Assembly: GCF_018736085.1 (NCBI RefSeq)
Contig: NZ_CP076134.1
Coordinates: 1,870,501-1,934,500, forward strand
DNA length: 64,000 bases
Reading direction: 5' to 3'
Source of the DNA: Bradyrhizobium sediminis
GTDB taxonomy: Bacteria; Pseudomonadota; Alphaproteobacteria; Rhizobiales; Xanthobacteraceae
Shown: piece by piece, positions 33,106 through 42,228 of the stretch
How positions within the stretch are numbered: position 1 is the stretch's first letter
Layout: each line of letters begins with the position of its first letter
Position numbers and translations under genes: made by a program
Notes under the pieces: model-generated
Databases searched by the model: none
Seen by the model: the letters and a program-made list of their open reading frames with translations, nothing else
Told to the model about the DNA's origin: nothing

Positions 33106-34122
33106 ATGCCCTCGAAATCTGCCAAATTCCGGCGGCCGGAGCCGCGCGAAAAGGCCCCGGCAAGGCGCGTGGCGATCGTCGCCTTTCCCGGCGTGACCCT
33201 GCTCGACATCTCGGGTCCGGCGCAGGTATTCGCGGAATTGCAGGCGATCGACCTGCCCGGCGCGGGCTACTCGCTGTCGTACCTCTCGACCTCGGGCGGA
33301 TTGGTGCCGACCGACGTCGGGATGATGGTCGACACCGCCCCGCTCGCCAGCATTCGACCGAACCAGGTCGATACCCTCGTGATCCCCGGCGGCCCGGGCA
33401 TCTGGGCGCTGCGGCAGGACGCGGTTCTGATGAAGTGGATTATGGAGGTGCTGCCCAAAGCCCGGCGGGTGGCATCCGTTTGTCTCGGAGCGTTCGTGCT
33501 GGCCTGGATCGGCGCGCTGGATGGCAAGCGCGCCGCGACGCATTGGCGCTACTGTCCGAGGCTGGCGGACGGTTTTCCAAAAATCCGCGTCGAGCCGAAT
33601 GCGATCTTCGTCAAGGACGGGCGGGTCTGGACATCGGCCGGCGTCAGCGCCGGCATCGACCTTGCGCTCGCCATGATCGAGGAGGATTTCGGCCATACCA
33701 CCGCGCTCGACGTCGCGCGCAGGCTGGTGGTGTTTCTCAAGCGCCCTGGCGGCCAAAGCCAGTTTTCGACGGTGCTCGCGGCCCAGGCCTCCGACGTCGA
33801 GGGGCGGTTCAGCGCACTGCACGCATGGATCATTGAAAATATTGCCGGCGACCTCAAGGTGGAAACGCTCGCCAAGAAGGCTGGCATGACCCCCCGAACC
33901 TTCGCGCGCGCCTATGTCAGCAGGACCGGAATGACGCCGGCAAGCGGCGTCGAGGCGCTGCGCGTGGAGACCGCGCGGCTGTTGCTGGAGAGCAGCGAAA
34001 TCCGCGGCGTGATCGAGGTGGCGCGGCGGGCCGGGTTCGGCGACGACGAACGAATGCGGCGGGCATTCATTCGGCACCTCGGCATATCGCCCTCGGAGTA
34101 CCGAAGCCGCTTTTCGGGATGA
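33106..34122 (+). CDS. GlxA-family regulator (DJ-1/PfpI domain plus AraC HTH)
   Basis: 338-residue regulator. Residues about 21-200 form a class-I glutamine-amidotransferase-like domain: VAIVAFPGVTLLDISGPAQVF at the start and the nucleophile elbow SVCLGAFVLA with Cys126. Residues about 240-335 form the AraC helix-turn-helix: ENIAGDLKVETLAKKAGMTPRTFARAY and EVARRAGFGDDERMRRAF. The divergent operon (GNAT, MFS, GntA-like, cupin) starts 62 bases away, so this is its likely activator. AAAGGA precedes ATG 33106. Confidence 0.92.
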   Translation: MPSKSAKFRRPEPREKAPARRVAIVAFPGVTLLDISGPAQVFAELQAIDLPGAGYSLSYLSTSGGLVPTDVGMMVDTAPLASIRPNQVDTLVIPGGPGIWALRQDAVLMKWIMEVLPKARRVASVCLGAFVLAWIGALDGKRAATHWRYCPRLADGFPKIRVEPNAIFVKDGRVWTSAGVSAGIDLALAMIEEDFGHTTALDVARRLVVFLKRPGGQSQFSTVLAAQASDVEGRFSALHAWIIENIAGDLKVETLAKKAGMTPRTFARAYVSRTGMTPASGVEALRVETARLLLESSEIRGVIEVARRAGFGDDERMRRAFIRHLGISPSEYRSRFSG

Positions 34123-34167
34123 GCGGCACCCATGCGGGCACGGGCGAACAGCCGCGCCGGGGCATGG

Positions 34168-34848
34168 CTAGCCGACAGCCTTGTTGCAGGGCAGGCCTGA
34201 AACGGCTGTACCCGGCAGTGTCCGAAACTCTCTGACGCCGGAGTGATCGAGCGCCAGAATTGGCAGATAATTGTGCCGGGCGGTGCTCTCGACCAATGTC
34301 ATCGATCTGTTGTCAAGGAGGACCCATTGTGCCGAAATGCGCACCGCCACGACCAGATGGGCGCCCTGTTGGGGCGATTTGGGGTGGACGATGATCAGTC
34401 GACGGTCATTGGCAGGAATGCCCGCATCCCCCAGTGCTGCGTATTTGGTGACCGCATAGTTCTTGCAATCCCCTGATGATGCCAGCGCGTCGAGAGGCGA
34501 TCTCCAAACTCCATCCCTGGTTGGGTGGATCGCAAGATTGACGGCGCGATTGATGTGACCGACCCGCGCGCGTCCCTCGTATTGCCGTGCTTCGTCGACG
34601 ATTTCGATGAACCGGAGGGCGGCAGGCGAGCCACATCCATCGGGTTGAGCGCGGCACCGGGCGACCGTCCGCTCGTCAGCCTCGATGTCCAGTTGCAGTT
34701 GCCGCCAAATCGCCGACAAGGAACTTGACGGCGCCTCGACGGTGGGAAGCCCAAACGGCTCGTCAGAATCGGCGCGCGCGGCGCCCCCCGACAGGAGAAC
34801 CCCGAGCACGGCCGCGCGAAACAAGCGTGCGAAAGGAGCTGCCTTCAT
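34168..34848 (-). CDS. Transglutaminase-like cysteine peptidase (BTLCP family)
   Basis: 226-residue exported protein. A signal peptide ends near ARAD (residue 27). The catalytic triad is visible: Cys128 in SGDCKNYA, His164 in GAHLVV and Asp179 in VLLDNR. The family (PF06035) includes LapG, which cuts surface adhesins, but no lapD-like gene is in the window. The protein is probably periplasmic. A FixK-like box lies 33 bases upstream of its start. Confidence 0.88.
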   Translation of the reverse strand: MKAAPFARLFRAAVLGVLLSGGAARADSDEPFGLPTVEAPSSSLSAIWRQLQLDIEADERTVARCRAQPDGCGSPAALRFIEIVDEARQYEGRARVGHINRAVNLAIHPTRDGVWRSPLDALASSGDCKNYAVTKYAALGDAGIPANDRRLIIVHPKSPQQGAHLVVAVRISAQWVLLDNRSMTLVESTARHNYLPILALDHSGVREFRTLPGTAVSGLPCNKAVG

Positions 34849-34881
34849 AACTAATCATAGCCGTCTGTGGGCTACGTCGGT

Positions 34882-34895
34882 TTGACAAGGGTCAA
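34882..34895. promoter_or_regulatory. FixK/FNR-like box TTGACAAGGGTCAA
   Basis: Matches TTGA-N6-TCAA, the half-site pattern of FixK2/FNR boxes. It lies between the divergent transglutaminase-like gene (start 34848) and the short peptide gene at 34985. Confidence 0.4.
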
Positions 34896-34984
34896 GGATC
34901 GCCGCCACGATGTTTCTCCGGTTGGTCCCGAAAATGCGCCAAGCTCTGACATTTTCGGCCACAATCGAAAATGACGATGGTGCC

Positions 34985-35095
34985 ATGAAAACGCTGGCCG
35001 TCATTTCGATTCTGGCGCTGCTCACGGTCTCGGGGGCGGCCTATACGGATCAGCTTCTGACCGGCGATCAACAGATGACGCAAGGCGCGAACTGA
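34985..35095 (+). CDS. 36-residue secreted peptide
   Basis: MKTLAVISILALLTVSGAAY is a clear export signal, followed by 16 mostly polar residues. The stop codon is immediately followed by a Rho-independent terminator (35096-35120), which supports a real, monocistronic transcript. A FixK-like box lies 90 bases upstream. The ribosome site is weak (GATGGTGCC). No family known. Confidence 0.5.
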   Translation: MKTLAVISILALLTVSGAAYTDQLLTGDQQMTQGAN

Positions 35096-35120
35096 AGCCG
35101 GCTGTGGGGGCCGGCTTTTT
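35096..35120 (+). terminator. Rho-independent terminator after the small peptide gene
   Basis: AGCCGGC (35096-35102) pairs with GCCGGCT (35110-35116), seven-base loop, then a run of T to 35120. It begins right after the TGA at 35093-35095. Confidence 0.8.
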
Positions 35121-35149
35121 CTATTTGGCTACTTTGGGGGACGACAACG

Positions 35150-35278
35150 ATGCTTTCTATGGATCAATTCTTGAGATTCATCAGCGTGCCGGCGGTCATG
35201 GCCGCATTCCTGATCGCATCGCAGGTCTCCGGGGCGGGAATTTTCCATTCTACGCCGGTGCAAATCGCCAGCCAGTGA
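35150..35278 (+). CDS. 42-residue hydrophobic peptide
   Basis: Short frame MLSMDQFLRF followed by VPAVMAAFLIASQVSGAGIF, one membrane-spanning segment, ending at TGA 35276-35278. GGGGGA at 35136-35141 is well spaced from ATG 35150. It may be a small membrane protein. Short enough to be chance. Confidence 0.4.
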   Translation: MLSMDQFLRFISVPAVMAAFLIASQVSGAGIFHSTPVQIASQ

Positions 35279-35286
35279 CAGAGCGC

Positions 35287-35475
35287 TTATCGCGCCGCCT
35301 TCGAAAAGACCAGCGACTGATCCTCGAAGTCCTCGATCGGGAGCTTACTGACGTCGCTCGAGACTTGGAAACCCTGCAACGACATCATGCCTGCGGATCC
35401 GGCGGGACGTTCCGCCGAAGGCGTTGCAGCGAGCATGACGACCGCCGCAAAGGCAGAAATCATCAGGCGCTTCAT
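35287..35475 (-). CDS. 62-residue secreted protein
   Basis: MKRLMISAFAAVVMLAATPS is a signal peptide with probable cleavage near SAE. The mature part contains GMMSLQGFQVSSDVSKLPIEDFEDQSL. GGAGG is ideally spaced before the ATG. I recall near-identical small proteins in Bradyrhizobium. Function unknown. Convergent to the 42-codon frame just before it. Confidence 0.7.
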   Translation of the reverse strand: MKRLMISAFAAVVMLAATPSAERPAGSAGMMSLQGFQVSSDVSKLPIEDFEDQSLVFSKAAR

Positions 35476-35712
35476 GGGAAACCTCCGTTCGGCTCTCCCC
35501 CAAAAGCCTGCGCCTTTTGACTAGCGCGGGCTGCAACGCAGCCATGTGAGTGGCTTCACCCCTCACCTTTATGTGTCCTTATCCGGCGCGGGCTGCTTAA
35601 TGAGCGGCGGGGCAGGGCTCGCAATTCGGGCCCCAAAACGCGCGTCAGGCGGTAGCTTTCCCCGTCTGTTCGCAGCGGCTATTGTCTTTAAAAAGACGGG
35701 GGGAGAAACACC

Positions 35713-36843
35713 ATGAACGACGGTACGCCCATTCGACCGATGGACGTGGAACTTGGCGCGAGCGGCGAAGAGTTCCAGAACCTTCACGAATTCGTACGCA
35801 AGGCGCGCACGAACCTCAATCAGAACGCCTGGGACTATATTGTCGGCGCGGCCGAGACCGAGACCACCATGCGCCGCAACCGCATGGCGCTCGACGAGAT
35901 TGCGTTCCGGCCGCGCGTGCTGCGTAACGTCGCCAAAGTCGACCCGTCCGTCGAGGTGTTCGGCCGTAAATTGCGATTGCCTGTCATGCTGGCGCCGGTC
36001 GGCGCGCTGGAGATGTTCGATCCCGACGCAGGCGCGGCCGTGGCGCGCGGGGCTGGCACGTTCGGCACCGCCCACATGCTGAGTTCGGTGACCGAACCGG
36101 GGCTAGAGAAGACCGCCGAGGCCGCGCCCGACACCTTGCGCATATTTCAGCTCTACGTTCGCGGCGGCGATGCCTTCGTCGAGGATTGCGTCGGCCGCGC
36201 CATCGCCAATGGCTACACCGCGTTCTGCCTGACCGTGGATACCGCGCATTACAGCCGGCGCGAGCGCGATATCGCCAAGCGCTATGTCCGCGCCAGCCGC
36301 GTCCGCGCCACCGGGGGCGACTTCCAGAAGGGGCTGGAGTGGCGCACCGTGAAGCTGATCAAGGACAAGTTCAAGATCCCGCTTGTCATCAAGGGGATCG
36401 CCACCGCGGAGGACACGGCGATTGCGCTGGATCACGGGGTTGACTGGATCTATGTGTCAAATCACGGCGGCCGTCAGCTCGACCATGGCCGTGGCGCCAT
36501 GCAGGTGTTGCCCGAAATCGTCGCCGCCGTCGCCGGCCGTGCCAGGATCATGGTCGACGGTTCGTTCTGCCGCGGTACCGACATCGTCAAGGCGATCGCA
36601 ATGGGAGCCGATCTCGTCGGCGTCGGCCGCCTGCAATGCTGGGCGCTGGCGGCTGCGGGCGAGGCCGGCGTCGTGCGGATGCTGGAATTGCTGGAGGACG
36701 AGGTGATGCGGTGCCTGGGACTGCTCGGTGTGACGAGTTTCTCCGAACTCGATAAGTCCTATCTGCACCCGGCGACGCCGACCAATCTGCCCCATGTGTT
36801 CAGCGCATTCCCGCTGCTGGACATTGAGCCCTACCGCTATTGA
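35713..36843 (+). CDS. FMN-dependent alpha-hydroxy-acid oxidase/dehydrogenase
   Basis: 376-residue TIM-barrel flavoprotein of the lactate oxidase/glycolate oxidase/mandelate dehydrogenase family. FHEFVRKAR-like N-terminus, WDYIVGAAETE, LPVMLAPVGALEMFDPD, LVIKGI (Lys227, flavin N1) and the catalytic His251 in SNHGGRQLD are all in place. The C-terminal GVGRLQCWALAAAGEAGV and LGVTSFSELD are typical. It oxidises a 2-hydroxy acid to the 2-oxo acid. GGGGGAG precedes the ATG. It appears monocistronic and converges on the chemoreceptor gene. Confidence 0.92.
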   Translation: MNDGTPIRPMDVELGASGEEFQNLHEFVRKARTNLNQNAWDYIVGAAETETTMRRNRMALDEIAFRPRVLRNVAKVDPSVEVFGRKLRLPVMLAPVGALEMFDPDAGAAVARGAGTFGTAHMLSSVTEPGLEKTAEAAPDTLRIFQLYVRGGDAFVEDCVGRAIANGYTAFCLTVDTAHYSRRERDIAKRYVRASRVRATGGDFQKGLEWRTVKLIKDKFKIPLVIKGIATAEDTAIALDHGVDWIYVSNHGGRQLDHGRGAMQVLPEIVAAVAGRARIMVDGSFCRGTDIVKAIAMGADLVGVGRLQCWALAAAGEAGVVRMLELLEDEVMRCLGLLGVTSFSELDKSYLHPATPTNLPHVFSAFPLLDIEPYRY

Positions 36844-36851
36844 CGGCCGGC

Positions 36852-36877
36852 CCTCTCCGCGCCCGGGCGCGGAGAGG
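36852..36877. terminator. Bidirectional hairpin between convergent genes
   Basis: CCTCTCCGCGCCC is followed directly by its exact complement GGGCGCGGAGAGG. It lies between the oxidase stop (36843) and the convergent chemoreceptor stop (36893). Neither strand has a strong T-run, so termination may be partial or Rho-assisted. Confidence 0.6.
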
Positions 36878-36892
36878 CTTGTCTGATTGCGA

Positions 36893-38995
36893 TCAAGCGG
36901 CCTTGATGTTGCTGAGGAAGGCTTCGACGTGGGCCCGCATCGTCTCGGACTGCCTCGACAACTCGTTGGACGCCTGCAGCACCTGATGCGCCGCGGCACC
37001 GGTATCGCCGGCGGCTTGCTGAACACCGGCCACGTTAGATGAGATTTCACCGGTGCCGAGCGCCGCCTGCTGCACGTTGCGTGCGATTTCCTGCGTGGCC
37101 GAGCCCTGTTCTTCCACCGCGCTGGCAATCGCCGAGGCAATCTCGTTCATATCGTTGATCGTAGTGGTGATCCCCTTGATGGCGCCGACGGCCTCGCTGG
37201 ATGAGGTCTGGATCGACGAAATCTGGGCACTGATCTGGTCCGTCGCCTTTGCGGTTTGCTCGGCGAGACTCTTGACCTCGGCGGCCACCACGGCGAATCC
37301 CCGGCCGGCCTCGCCGGCGCGTGCCGCTTCGATCGTGGCATTGAGCGCGAGGAGGTTGGTCTGGCCGGCGATATCGCTGATCAGCTTGACGACGTCGCCA
37401 ATGCTGGCGGCGTCATTGAACAGTCCCTGCACCGTCGTATTGGTGCGATCGGCCTCTGCCACGGCCTTCTGGGCGATCGCGGCCGATTGGGCTACCTGAC
37501 GGCTGATCTCAGTGACGGAACTGGCCAATTCTTCTGACGCCGCCGCGACCGTTTGCACGTTCGTGGATGCTTCTTCAGTCGCGGCCGCCACCGCGGTCGC
37601 CTGATTGCTGGTCTCTTCAGCCGTTGCCGTCATCGACGATGCGGTCGCCTGTAGCTCGGTCGAGGCCGATGCCACCGACCTCAGCACCGTCGAGATATCC
37701 GCATCGAACGTTTCGGTCAGGCTGTTCACCCGCGCCGCACGCGCAACACGCGCACTGATGGCTTCGGCTTCCTTGGCGGCAAGCTCCTTGGCCTTGATCA
37801 TGTTCTCCTTGAAGATCAGGACTGCTCTCGCCATCAGGCCGATTTCGTCCTTCTTGTCGGTCGCGGGAATTTCGACGGAGTGATCGCCGCCGGCAAGCCG
37901 CCCCATCGCGGCCACCATCTTGAGAATGGGTGGCACGATAGACCGGTTGGTCAGGTAGACCACGGTCGCGGCGACGCCGATGCCGACGCCCATCAGCACC
38001 CAAAGCAGCGTCGTGAGGAAACTGGTTTCAGCGAGAACCGCTGCGCCGTCAGCCTTGAGGCTGTTTTGTTGCCGTGAGACCATTCCGCCCGAACGCGAGC
38101 CCGCGGTATCTTTCGCTCCCACGAAGATGTCGAGCAGCTTGTTGGCGCGGGGGGCGGCTTCGTTGGTCAGGAACCATTGCGCCATGTTCCAGCGGTCCGA
38201 GGCCCGGATATCGAACATCTTCTGCGGCAAAGGCGCGAACTTGGCGCGCGCTGCAACGAGTTCGTCGAAGGCCTTCTGCTGGTCGCCGGTCATTTCTGAC
38301 CGCCGCTGCGACAGCGCATCGAATTTCTTCTGATTGAGCGCCCAGAGTTCCTCGAACTCCGTTTTGAATGTCTTGTCGGCCGTGAGCAGATAGGCGCGGA
38401 TTGCGCCGATCGCCATTGCCATGCTGCCACGCATATCGGCAAAGGCAATCAACAGGCTCTTGCGCTGATCGGTCGAGGCAATATTGCCCTCCTCATCGAT
38501 GATGGAGGTAGCCTTCTGCAGCATGAGTCTGGCGAGAGGGGCGGCTTCGGTGGCAAGCATCTTGGCCGCGGGCTGCTCGTCGATGGTGTGAGCGATCGCC
38601 TCGGCCTTGTCTTGCGCGCTACGCAATTCGTCAAGCAGCGGCTTGGCTTGCTTCCAGTCCTGCTTGTTCTGCTCCACGGTCCAGTTGCCGGAAAGGCGAT
38701 CCATCTCGGAGCCGCGGGTCTGGATCTCCTTCCAGAGCCCGGCGCGTTCGGTCTTGAAGGCTTCGTTGCCGGTGACGAGCCAGCCGCGCAGCGAAGCGAG
38801 TGACGCGTAAATTCCGGCCACCAGGTCGCTGGCGGTCATGGCGGTCGGAACCCGAAGGTTGACGGTGCGGTCGGTGGATTCGCTGACCGAGCGAACCTTG
38901 AGGATGGTCGTGCCGACCACGCCGGCCAGGAGAATGCAAAGGACGCTGAAACCAAGAATCAATCTTCCTCGGATATTCAATTGCATGAAAGCCAT
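36893..38995 (-). CDS. Methyl-accepting chemotaxis protein
   Basis: 700-residue receptor. TM1 at about residues 9-31 ([21 protein letters not shown]), a helical periplasmic domain of about 300 residues resembling HBM-type sensor bundles, TM2 at about 335-355, then HAMP ([26 protein letters not shown]). The cytoplasmic signalling domain has a hairpin tip with the segment [19 protein letters not shown]. The C-terminus lacks a CheR-docking pentapeptide (ends NIKAA). The ligand is unknown. No che genes are nearby. The gene is transcribed alone. Confidence 0.93.
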   Translation of the reverse strand: MAFMQLNIRGRLILGFSVLCILLAGVVGTTILKVRSVSESTDRTVNLRVPTAMTASDLVAGIYASLASLRGWLVTGNEAFKTERAGLWKEIQTRGSEMDRLSGNWTVEQNKQDWKQAKPLLDELRSAQDKAEAIAHTIDEQPAAKMLATEAAPLARLMLQKATSIIDEEGNIASTDQRKSLLIAFADMRGSMAMAIGAIRAYLLTADKTFKTEFEELWALNQKKFDALSQRRSEMTGDQQKAFDELVAARAKFAPLPQKMFDIRASDRWNMAQWFLTNEAAPRANKLLDIFVGAKDTAGSRSGGMVSRQQNSLKADGAAVLAETSFLTTLLWVLMGVGIGVAATVVYLTNRSIVPPILKMVAAMGRLAGGDHSVEIPATDKKDEIGLMARAVLIFKENMIKAKELAAKEAEAISARVARAARVNSLTETFDADISTVLRSVASASTELQATASSMTATAEETSNQATAVAAATEEASTNVQTVAAASEELASSVTEISRQVAQSAAIAQKAVAEADRTNTTVQGLFNDAASIGDVVKLISDIAGQTNLLALNATIEAARAGEAGRGFAVVAAEVKSLAEQTAKATDQISAQISSIQTSSSEAVGAIKGITTTINDMNEIASAIASAVEEQGSATQEIARNVQQAALGTGEISSNVAGVQQAAGDTGAAAHQVLQASNELSRQSETMRAHVEAFLSNIKAA

Positions 38996-39371
38996 ACCGA
39001 ATCCCCCCTAATGAATCGCATCTCGAATGAGGCTCTCCATTAACTCTAAAGATTGAAACAACGTTTGGTCCGTAATAATACGCATTGTCGGCAAGGTTGC
39101 GGGATTTGCACTCGCGCAGGAATGGGCGGCTAGGCGCGCCTCAAGGCGGTGTTTCTGAGAGGCGGCTTCGAGGGCTTCAGCCGCGCCGCCGAAATGCCCT
39201 TCAACATGGTGTTGGAGGCCAGTCCGTAACACCCGCTCGTTCGGGTTTGGTGCTGGTCGAGTTGGGCGATGTCCACTATTGCCATGGATCAGTGCACAAC
39301 AGCAATTTGCGGCGTCTAAGGCCGATGTCAGGCTGGGCGATTGCGTATCGCACTATGGAAGGGGATCAACG
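38996..39371. other. Intergenic region without a supported gene
   Basis: Between the divergent chemoreceptor and the secreted protein gene. All frames are short and arginine-rich, without ribosome sites. Probably holds both promoters; AT-rich patches lie at 39040-39090. Confidence 0.5.
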
Positions 39372-40022
39372 ATGGGCGCCGCTATCAAGATTGGCAGCAT
39401 GTTGCGGGAATGGGGGCGTTCGTGCCTTGTGGCACCCCTCGTATTCGGGGCCCTCGTCACGGCAGGCTCGGCTCAGTCGCAGGGGAGTGGCGATACGATT
39501 GGCGACTTGGTCAGAACATCGACCTTCAGCAGCGCCGATCATGTCAATGTCGGGAAGTCGAATGTGGTCAAGCAGGCGTGTTTCTTCCGCGAGCAGGGAA
39601 GCAGCCATATGCTCGATATCGGCGTGAGCGCCGACGGCGCCTTCATCCGTCTCGCCTATGGCGACGGCCCGTTACCGGCCGATTCGATTCCAAAGCCGAC
39701 GCTGCAGGTGTTTGCCGGCAAACAATTGACGAAGCTGGTCGACGGCGACATGAAGGTGACGGGTGAATACGAGCCGATCCAGGTTTATGACGGCGCGGCG
39801 AATTACACGCCGAATATCGCAACCAGATACGGTAGTGGATTCATCGTTGTGACAAGCGGCGACACCAGATCATTTTTGGGGATCGTGGCTCGTGCCCGCG
39901 GCGAATTCATCGTTGTGAGGTCTGCCTCCGATCCCCGGAAGGTCGATGTCGTAGCAATCTATGATTTCAAGGAAAGCACGATGTCGGCGCTGCTATCCTG
40001 CGCGAAGAAGCTGTTCCGCTAG
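39372..40022 (+). CDS. Secreted hypothetical protein
   Basis: 216 residues. The N-terminus GRSCLVAPLVFGALVTAGSAQSQ is an export signal, cut near residue 34. The mature part is rich in beta-type stretches (LDIGVSADGAFIRLAYGDG, SGFIVVTSGDTRSFLGIVARARGEFIVV) and has two Cys, one near the start (QACFF) and one at the C-terminus (LSCAKK), which could form a disulfide. AAGGGGA precedes ATG 39372. No family recognised. Confidence 0.7.
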   Translation: MGAAIKIGSMLREWGRSCLVAPLVFGALVTAGSAQSQGSGDTIGDLVRTSTFSSADHVNVGKSNVVKQACFFREQGSSHMLDIGVSADGAFIRLAYGDGPLPADSIPKPTLQVFAGKQLTKLVDGDMKVTGEYEPIQVYDGAANYTPNIATRYGSGFIVVTSGDTRSFLGIVARARGEFIVVRSASDPRKVDVVAIYDFKESTMSALLSCAKKLFR

Positions 40023-40073
40023 CTAACGCCACCGACGAGGCAAGTTAAGGTCCGTTTCTTGCGCTGGTTACAG

Positions 40074-40390
40074 CTATTGCGGCAAGCATGGCGGCGAAGA
40101 AGGCATGCCAAGGTCGGAGCCGCGCCCCCACGTGACTGGCGTCAGGTCTTCGTAAGGGAGATACCGGGCTTTGCCTCGCCCGGGGTAAACCGGCTCGCGA
40201 TGAACCTCGGCGCCGGACTCGTCGACGACGATGATCGAAAGGCTGCGATCCTTGAGCCGGGGTCATGCCTGAGCAACCGCGCGAGCTCCTTGCTATGCTC
40301 AATCGCACCCACAGCGTTAGGAAATTTCAGTCCCTTTCGGTCTCTGGTTGGAACGCCGTCCTTCACGTCGAAATAATAGATTCGCGACAC
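40074..40390 (-). pseudogene. Frameshifted DUF6894-like small protein
   Basis: The start reads MSRIYYFDVKDGVPTRDRKG followed by FPNAVGAIEHSKELARLLRHDP, typical of short DUF6894-type proteins. Translation then goes off into Ser/Arg-rich sequence and stops at 40142. A one-base shift near 40258 restores LKDRSLSIIVVDESGAEVHR and then EPVYPGRG, ending at a TAG at 40074-40076. The two halves together match the family, so a single-base indel has broken the gene or there is a sequencing error. Confidence 0.6.
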
Positions 40391-40824
40391 GATCCTTGCA
40401 GCGGCCGCTATTGTTGAAGAGGACGGACGCCCCCGGCAGCGAGCTCAGGGGCATCCGTGAACCAGCGTACAAGGAAGCTTGCTCCGAATTCGATCGACCG
40501 CGATCTTCCTTTACATTGACAAATGAGCACTAATCGGCGGCGGCAGTCTTGACCTTGATCAAGGTGACTGTTTCGGCAGAAGGCCGGCCGACGCTTGCTG
40601 CCTGCGGCAGCTGTGGATCCCGCAGCCGCGGCAAGTGCCGGGAAATTCCAGCGCCGGCAGGGCCATTTGCGATGTCGGCTCCCCGGGGGCGAGGGAACAA
40701 GATCCGAGGCGTGATCGAGAGCCGTGTCGTTCCGGTAAGCTGACCCGCGCCGGGACCAGGCAAACTCTCCAAAGACGCCGCTGCCGAAATGTGGTACCTT
40801 GAGTTTAAACGGGAGGATGGTGGA
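40391..40824. other. Intergenic region with a FixK-like box
   Basis: No gene with a ribosome site and plausible composition is seen. The notable element is the FNR/FixK-type palindrome at 40549. The rest is GC-rich with several small inverted repeats, for example GCTGCCTGCGGCAGC at about 40596-40610. Confidence 0.5.
40549..40562. promoter_or_regulatory. FixK/FNR-like box TTGACCTTGATCAA
   Basis: Fits TTGA-N6-TCAA and is nested with the perfect palindrome CCTTGATCAAGG. The nearest downstream gene is the phasin at 40825, about 260 bases away. Confidence 0.4.
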
Positions 40825-41178
40825 ATGATCGAACCAAAATTGGAAGTCCCGGCCGAATTGCGCGAGTTGGCCGAAAAGACGATCGACCAGGCGGAAAAGG
40901 CCTTCGGGATGTTCTTTGATGCCGCGGGCAAATCGATGGAGTCGATTCCGAATCCGGGAACGGAGATGTCGAAGCAGGCGCTATCCTTCACCGAACAGAA
41001 CATGAAGGCTGCGTTCGATCATGCGCGCAGGCTGGTTCATGCGACCGATCTCCAGGAGGCGATGCGAATTCAGTCGGAATTCCTGAAGAGCCAGTTTACC
41101 AATGCCGGAGAGCATATGAGACAGATCACCGGCGGCGTGATGTCGGCGGCCAAGGATGCGTCGAAGGGTAAATTCTGA
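40825..41178 (+). CDS. Phasin-family protein
   Basis: 117-residue helical protein. The phasin_2 region is visible from AFGMFFDAAGKSMESIP to AFDHARRLVHATDLQEAMRIQSEFLKSQFTNAGEHMRQI, which resembles the granule-surface phasins that coat polyhydroxybutyrate. GGGAGG precedes ATG 40825. It is alone in its transcript. A FixK-like box upstream would fit polymer storage under low oxygen. Confidence 0.88.
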   Translation: MIEPKLEVPAELRELAEKTIDQAEKAFGMFFDAAGKSMESIPNPGTEMSKQALSFTEQNMKAAFDHARRLVHATDLQEAMRIQSEFLKSQFTNAGEHMRQITGGVMSAAKDASKGKF

Positions 41179-41191
41179 TAGCCGCAGCGTC

Positions 41192-42016
41192 TCAGACAAA
41201 GCGGAGACGGATTTCGTCAAGTGCTATTCCCGTTGGCACTGCGGTCCATGTCTCGCCGGCAGCGACGGGCATGGCCTTTGTCAGCGTGCCGGTGCTGACA
41301 ATCTCACCGGCCGCGAGCGGCGGGTTGAAGGGATCGTTCGCCAGCAATCCGACGAGATGGCGTAGTGCCGAGAGCGGGCCGCCCAGCACGTTTTCGGCAT
41401 GGCCTCGGTCGATCGGTCGCCCGCCGCAACTGAGGTCGATCCGGAATGCCGGCAGCGTTCGTTGCCATTCCGCCGACTGCGGCGCAAACGGATGACGCGG
41501 TCCAATTAGCAGTGCACCGTGTACGCCGTTGGCGGCAACCGTATCGGCTGCGGAAAATTTCCACCCCGGAAAGATCGACTGCACGATCTCGAAGCCGAGT
41601 GCAACCCAATCGATGCAAGATGACAAGGCCGTCTCGTCCATCTGCGCCGACGGCGCTGCCGAAAGGCCGAACACGATTTCCGGCTCGATGCGTGGCTCGG
41701 AAAACGGCGCCAATGACAGCGTATCGACGGCGGCAAGATCGTGCAAGCTGCGATCGAACACATAGCCCCAGATCGGGGCATAGACGCCGTATTGTGTCCA
41801 GATCGTGCGATTGGTGAAGCCGATTTTGCGTCCGGCTGGTTTGGCGCCGCTGGCTTCGTACATCTGCCGGACCAGCGGAGTCAGGCGGTAAGCGTCATCG
41901 ACGCTGAGGCCACCGGGCCTCGAGGAGAAGGGCGAAATTTGCCGGCCGCCGACCAGCGCGGCGAATGCTTCGGTCGCCATGGATTCTTGAGGCCTGGTGC
42001 TTTCGCCTTGGTCCAT
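41192..42016 (-). CDS. 2-keto-4-pentenoate hydratase / fumarylacetoacetate hydrolase family
   Basis: 274-residue protein of the MhpD-type hydratase family, which adds water to 2-hydroxydienoates after aromatic meta-cleavage. GRKIGFTNRTIW (about residues 65-76), EPRIEPEIVFGL with metal-binding Glu pairs, and GFEIVQSIFPGWKFSAADTVAANGVHGALLIG are conserved. ATG 42016 is chosen; TTG 42034 and ATG 41980 are alternatives, none with a strong ribosome site. No other meta-cleavage genes are adjacent. Confidence 0.85.
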   Translation of the reverse strand: MDQGESTRPQESMATEAFAALVGGRQISPFSSRPGGLSVDDAYRLTPLVRQMYEASGAKPAGRKIGFTNRTIWTQYGVYAPIWGYVFDRSLHDLAAVDTLSLAPFSEPRIEPEIVFGLSAAPSAQMDETALSSCIDWVALGFEIVQSIFPGWKFSAADTVAANGVHGALLIGPRHPFAPQSAEWQRTLPAFRIDLSCGGRPIDRGHAENVLGGPLSALRHLVGLLANDPFNPPLAAGEIVSTGTLTKAMPVAAGETWTAVPTGIALDEIRLRFV

Positions 42017-42228
42017 TCGAGAAGGCTCACTCAAAGCAGGTTACTGAGTATCGAGCCAAGCCTATCCAGTCAGGGTGCGGCCGTACAGCCGGTAGGACCC
42101 TCGCGACACTTGGCGGCGGCAGCCGCAGGTGGCGAGAAAACCGCTGACCTTGGGGTGGTTGCGCGGGGGCGCGGGCTGTTGTGCGCTGCGAGGAGCGGAC
42201 CCGCCGCCGGAAATTTACCCTGCGCGTC

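Noticed and set aside
40530..41003. 157-codon minus-strand frame opposite the phasin
   Set aside because: Antisense to the phasin helices, no ribosome site and no family features.
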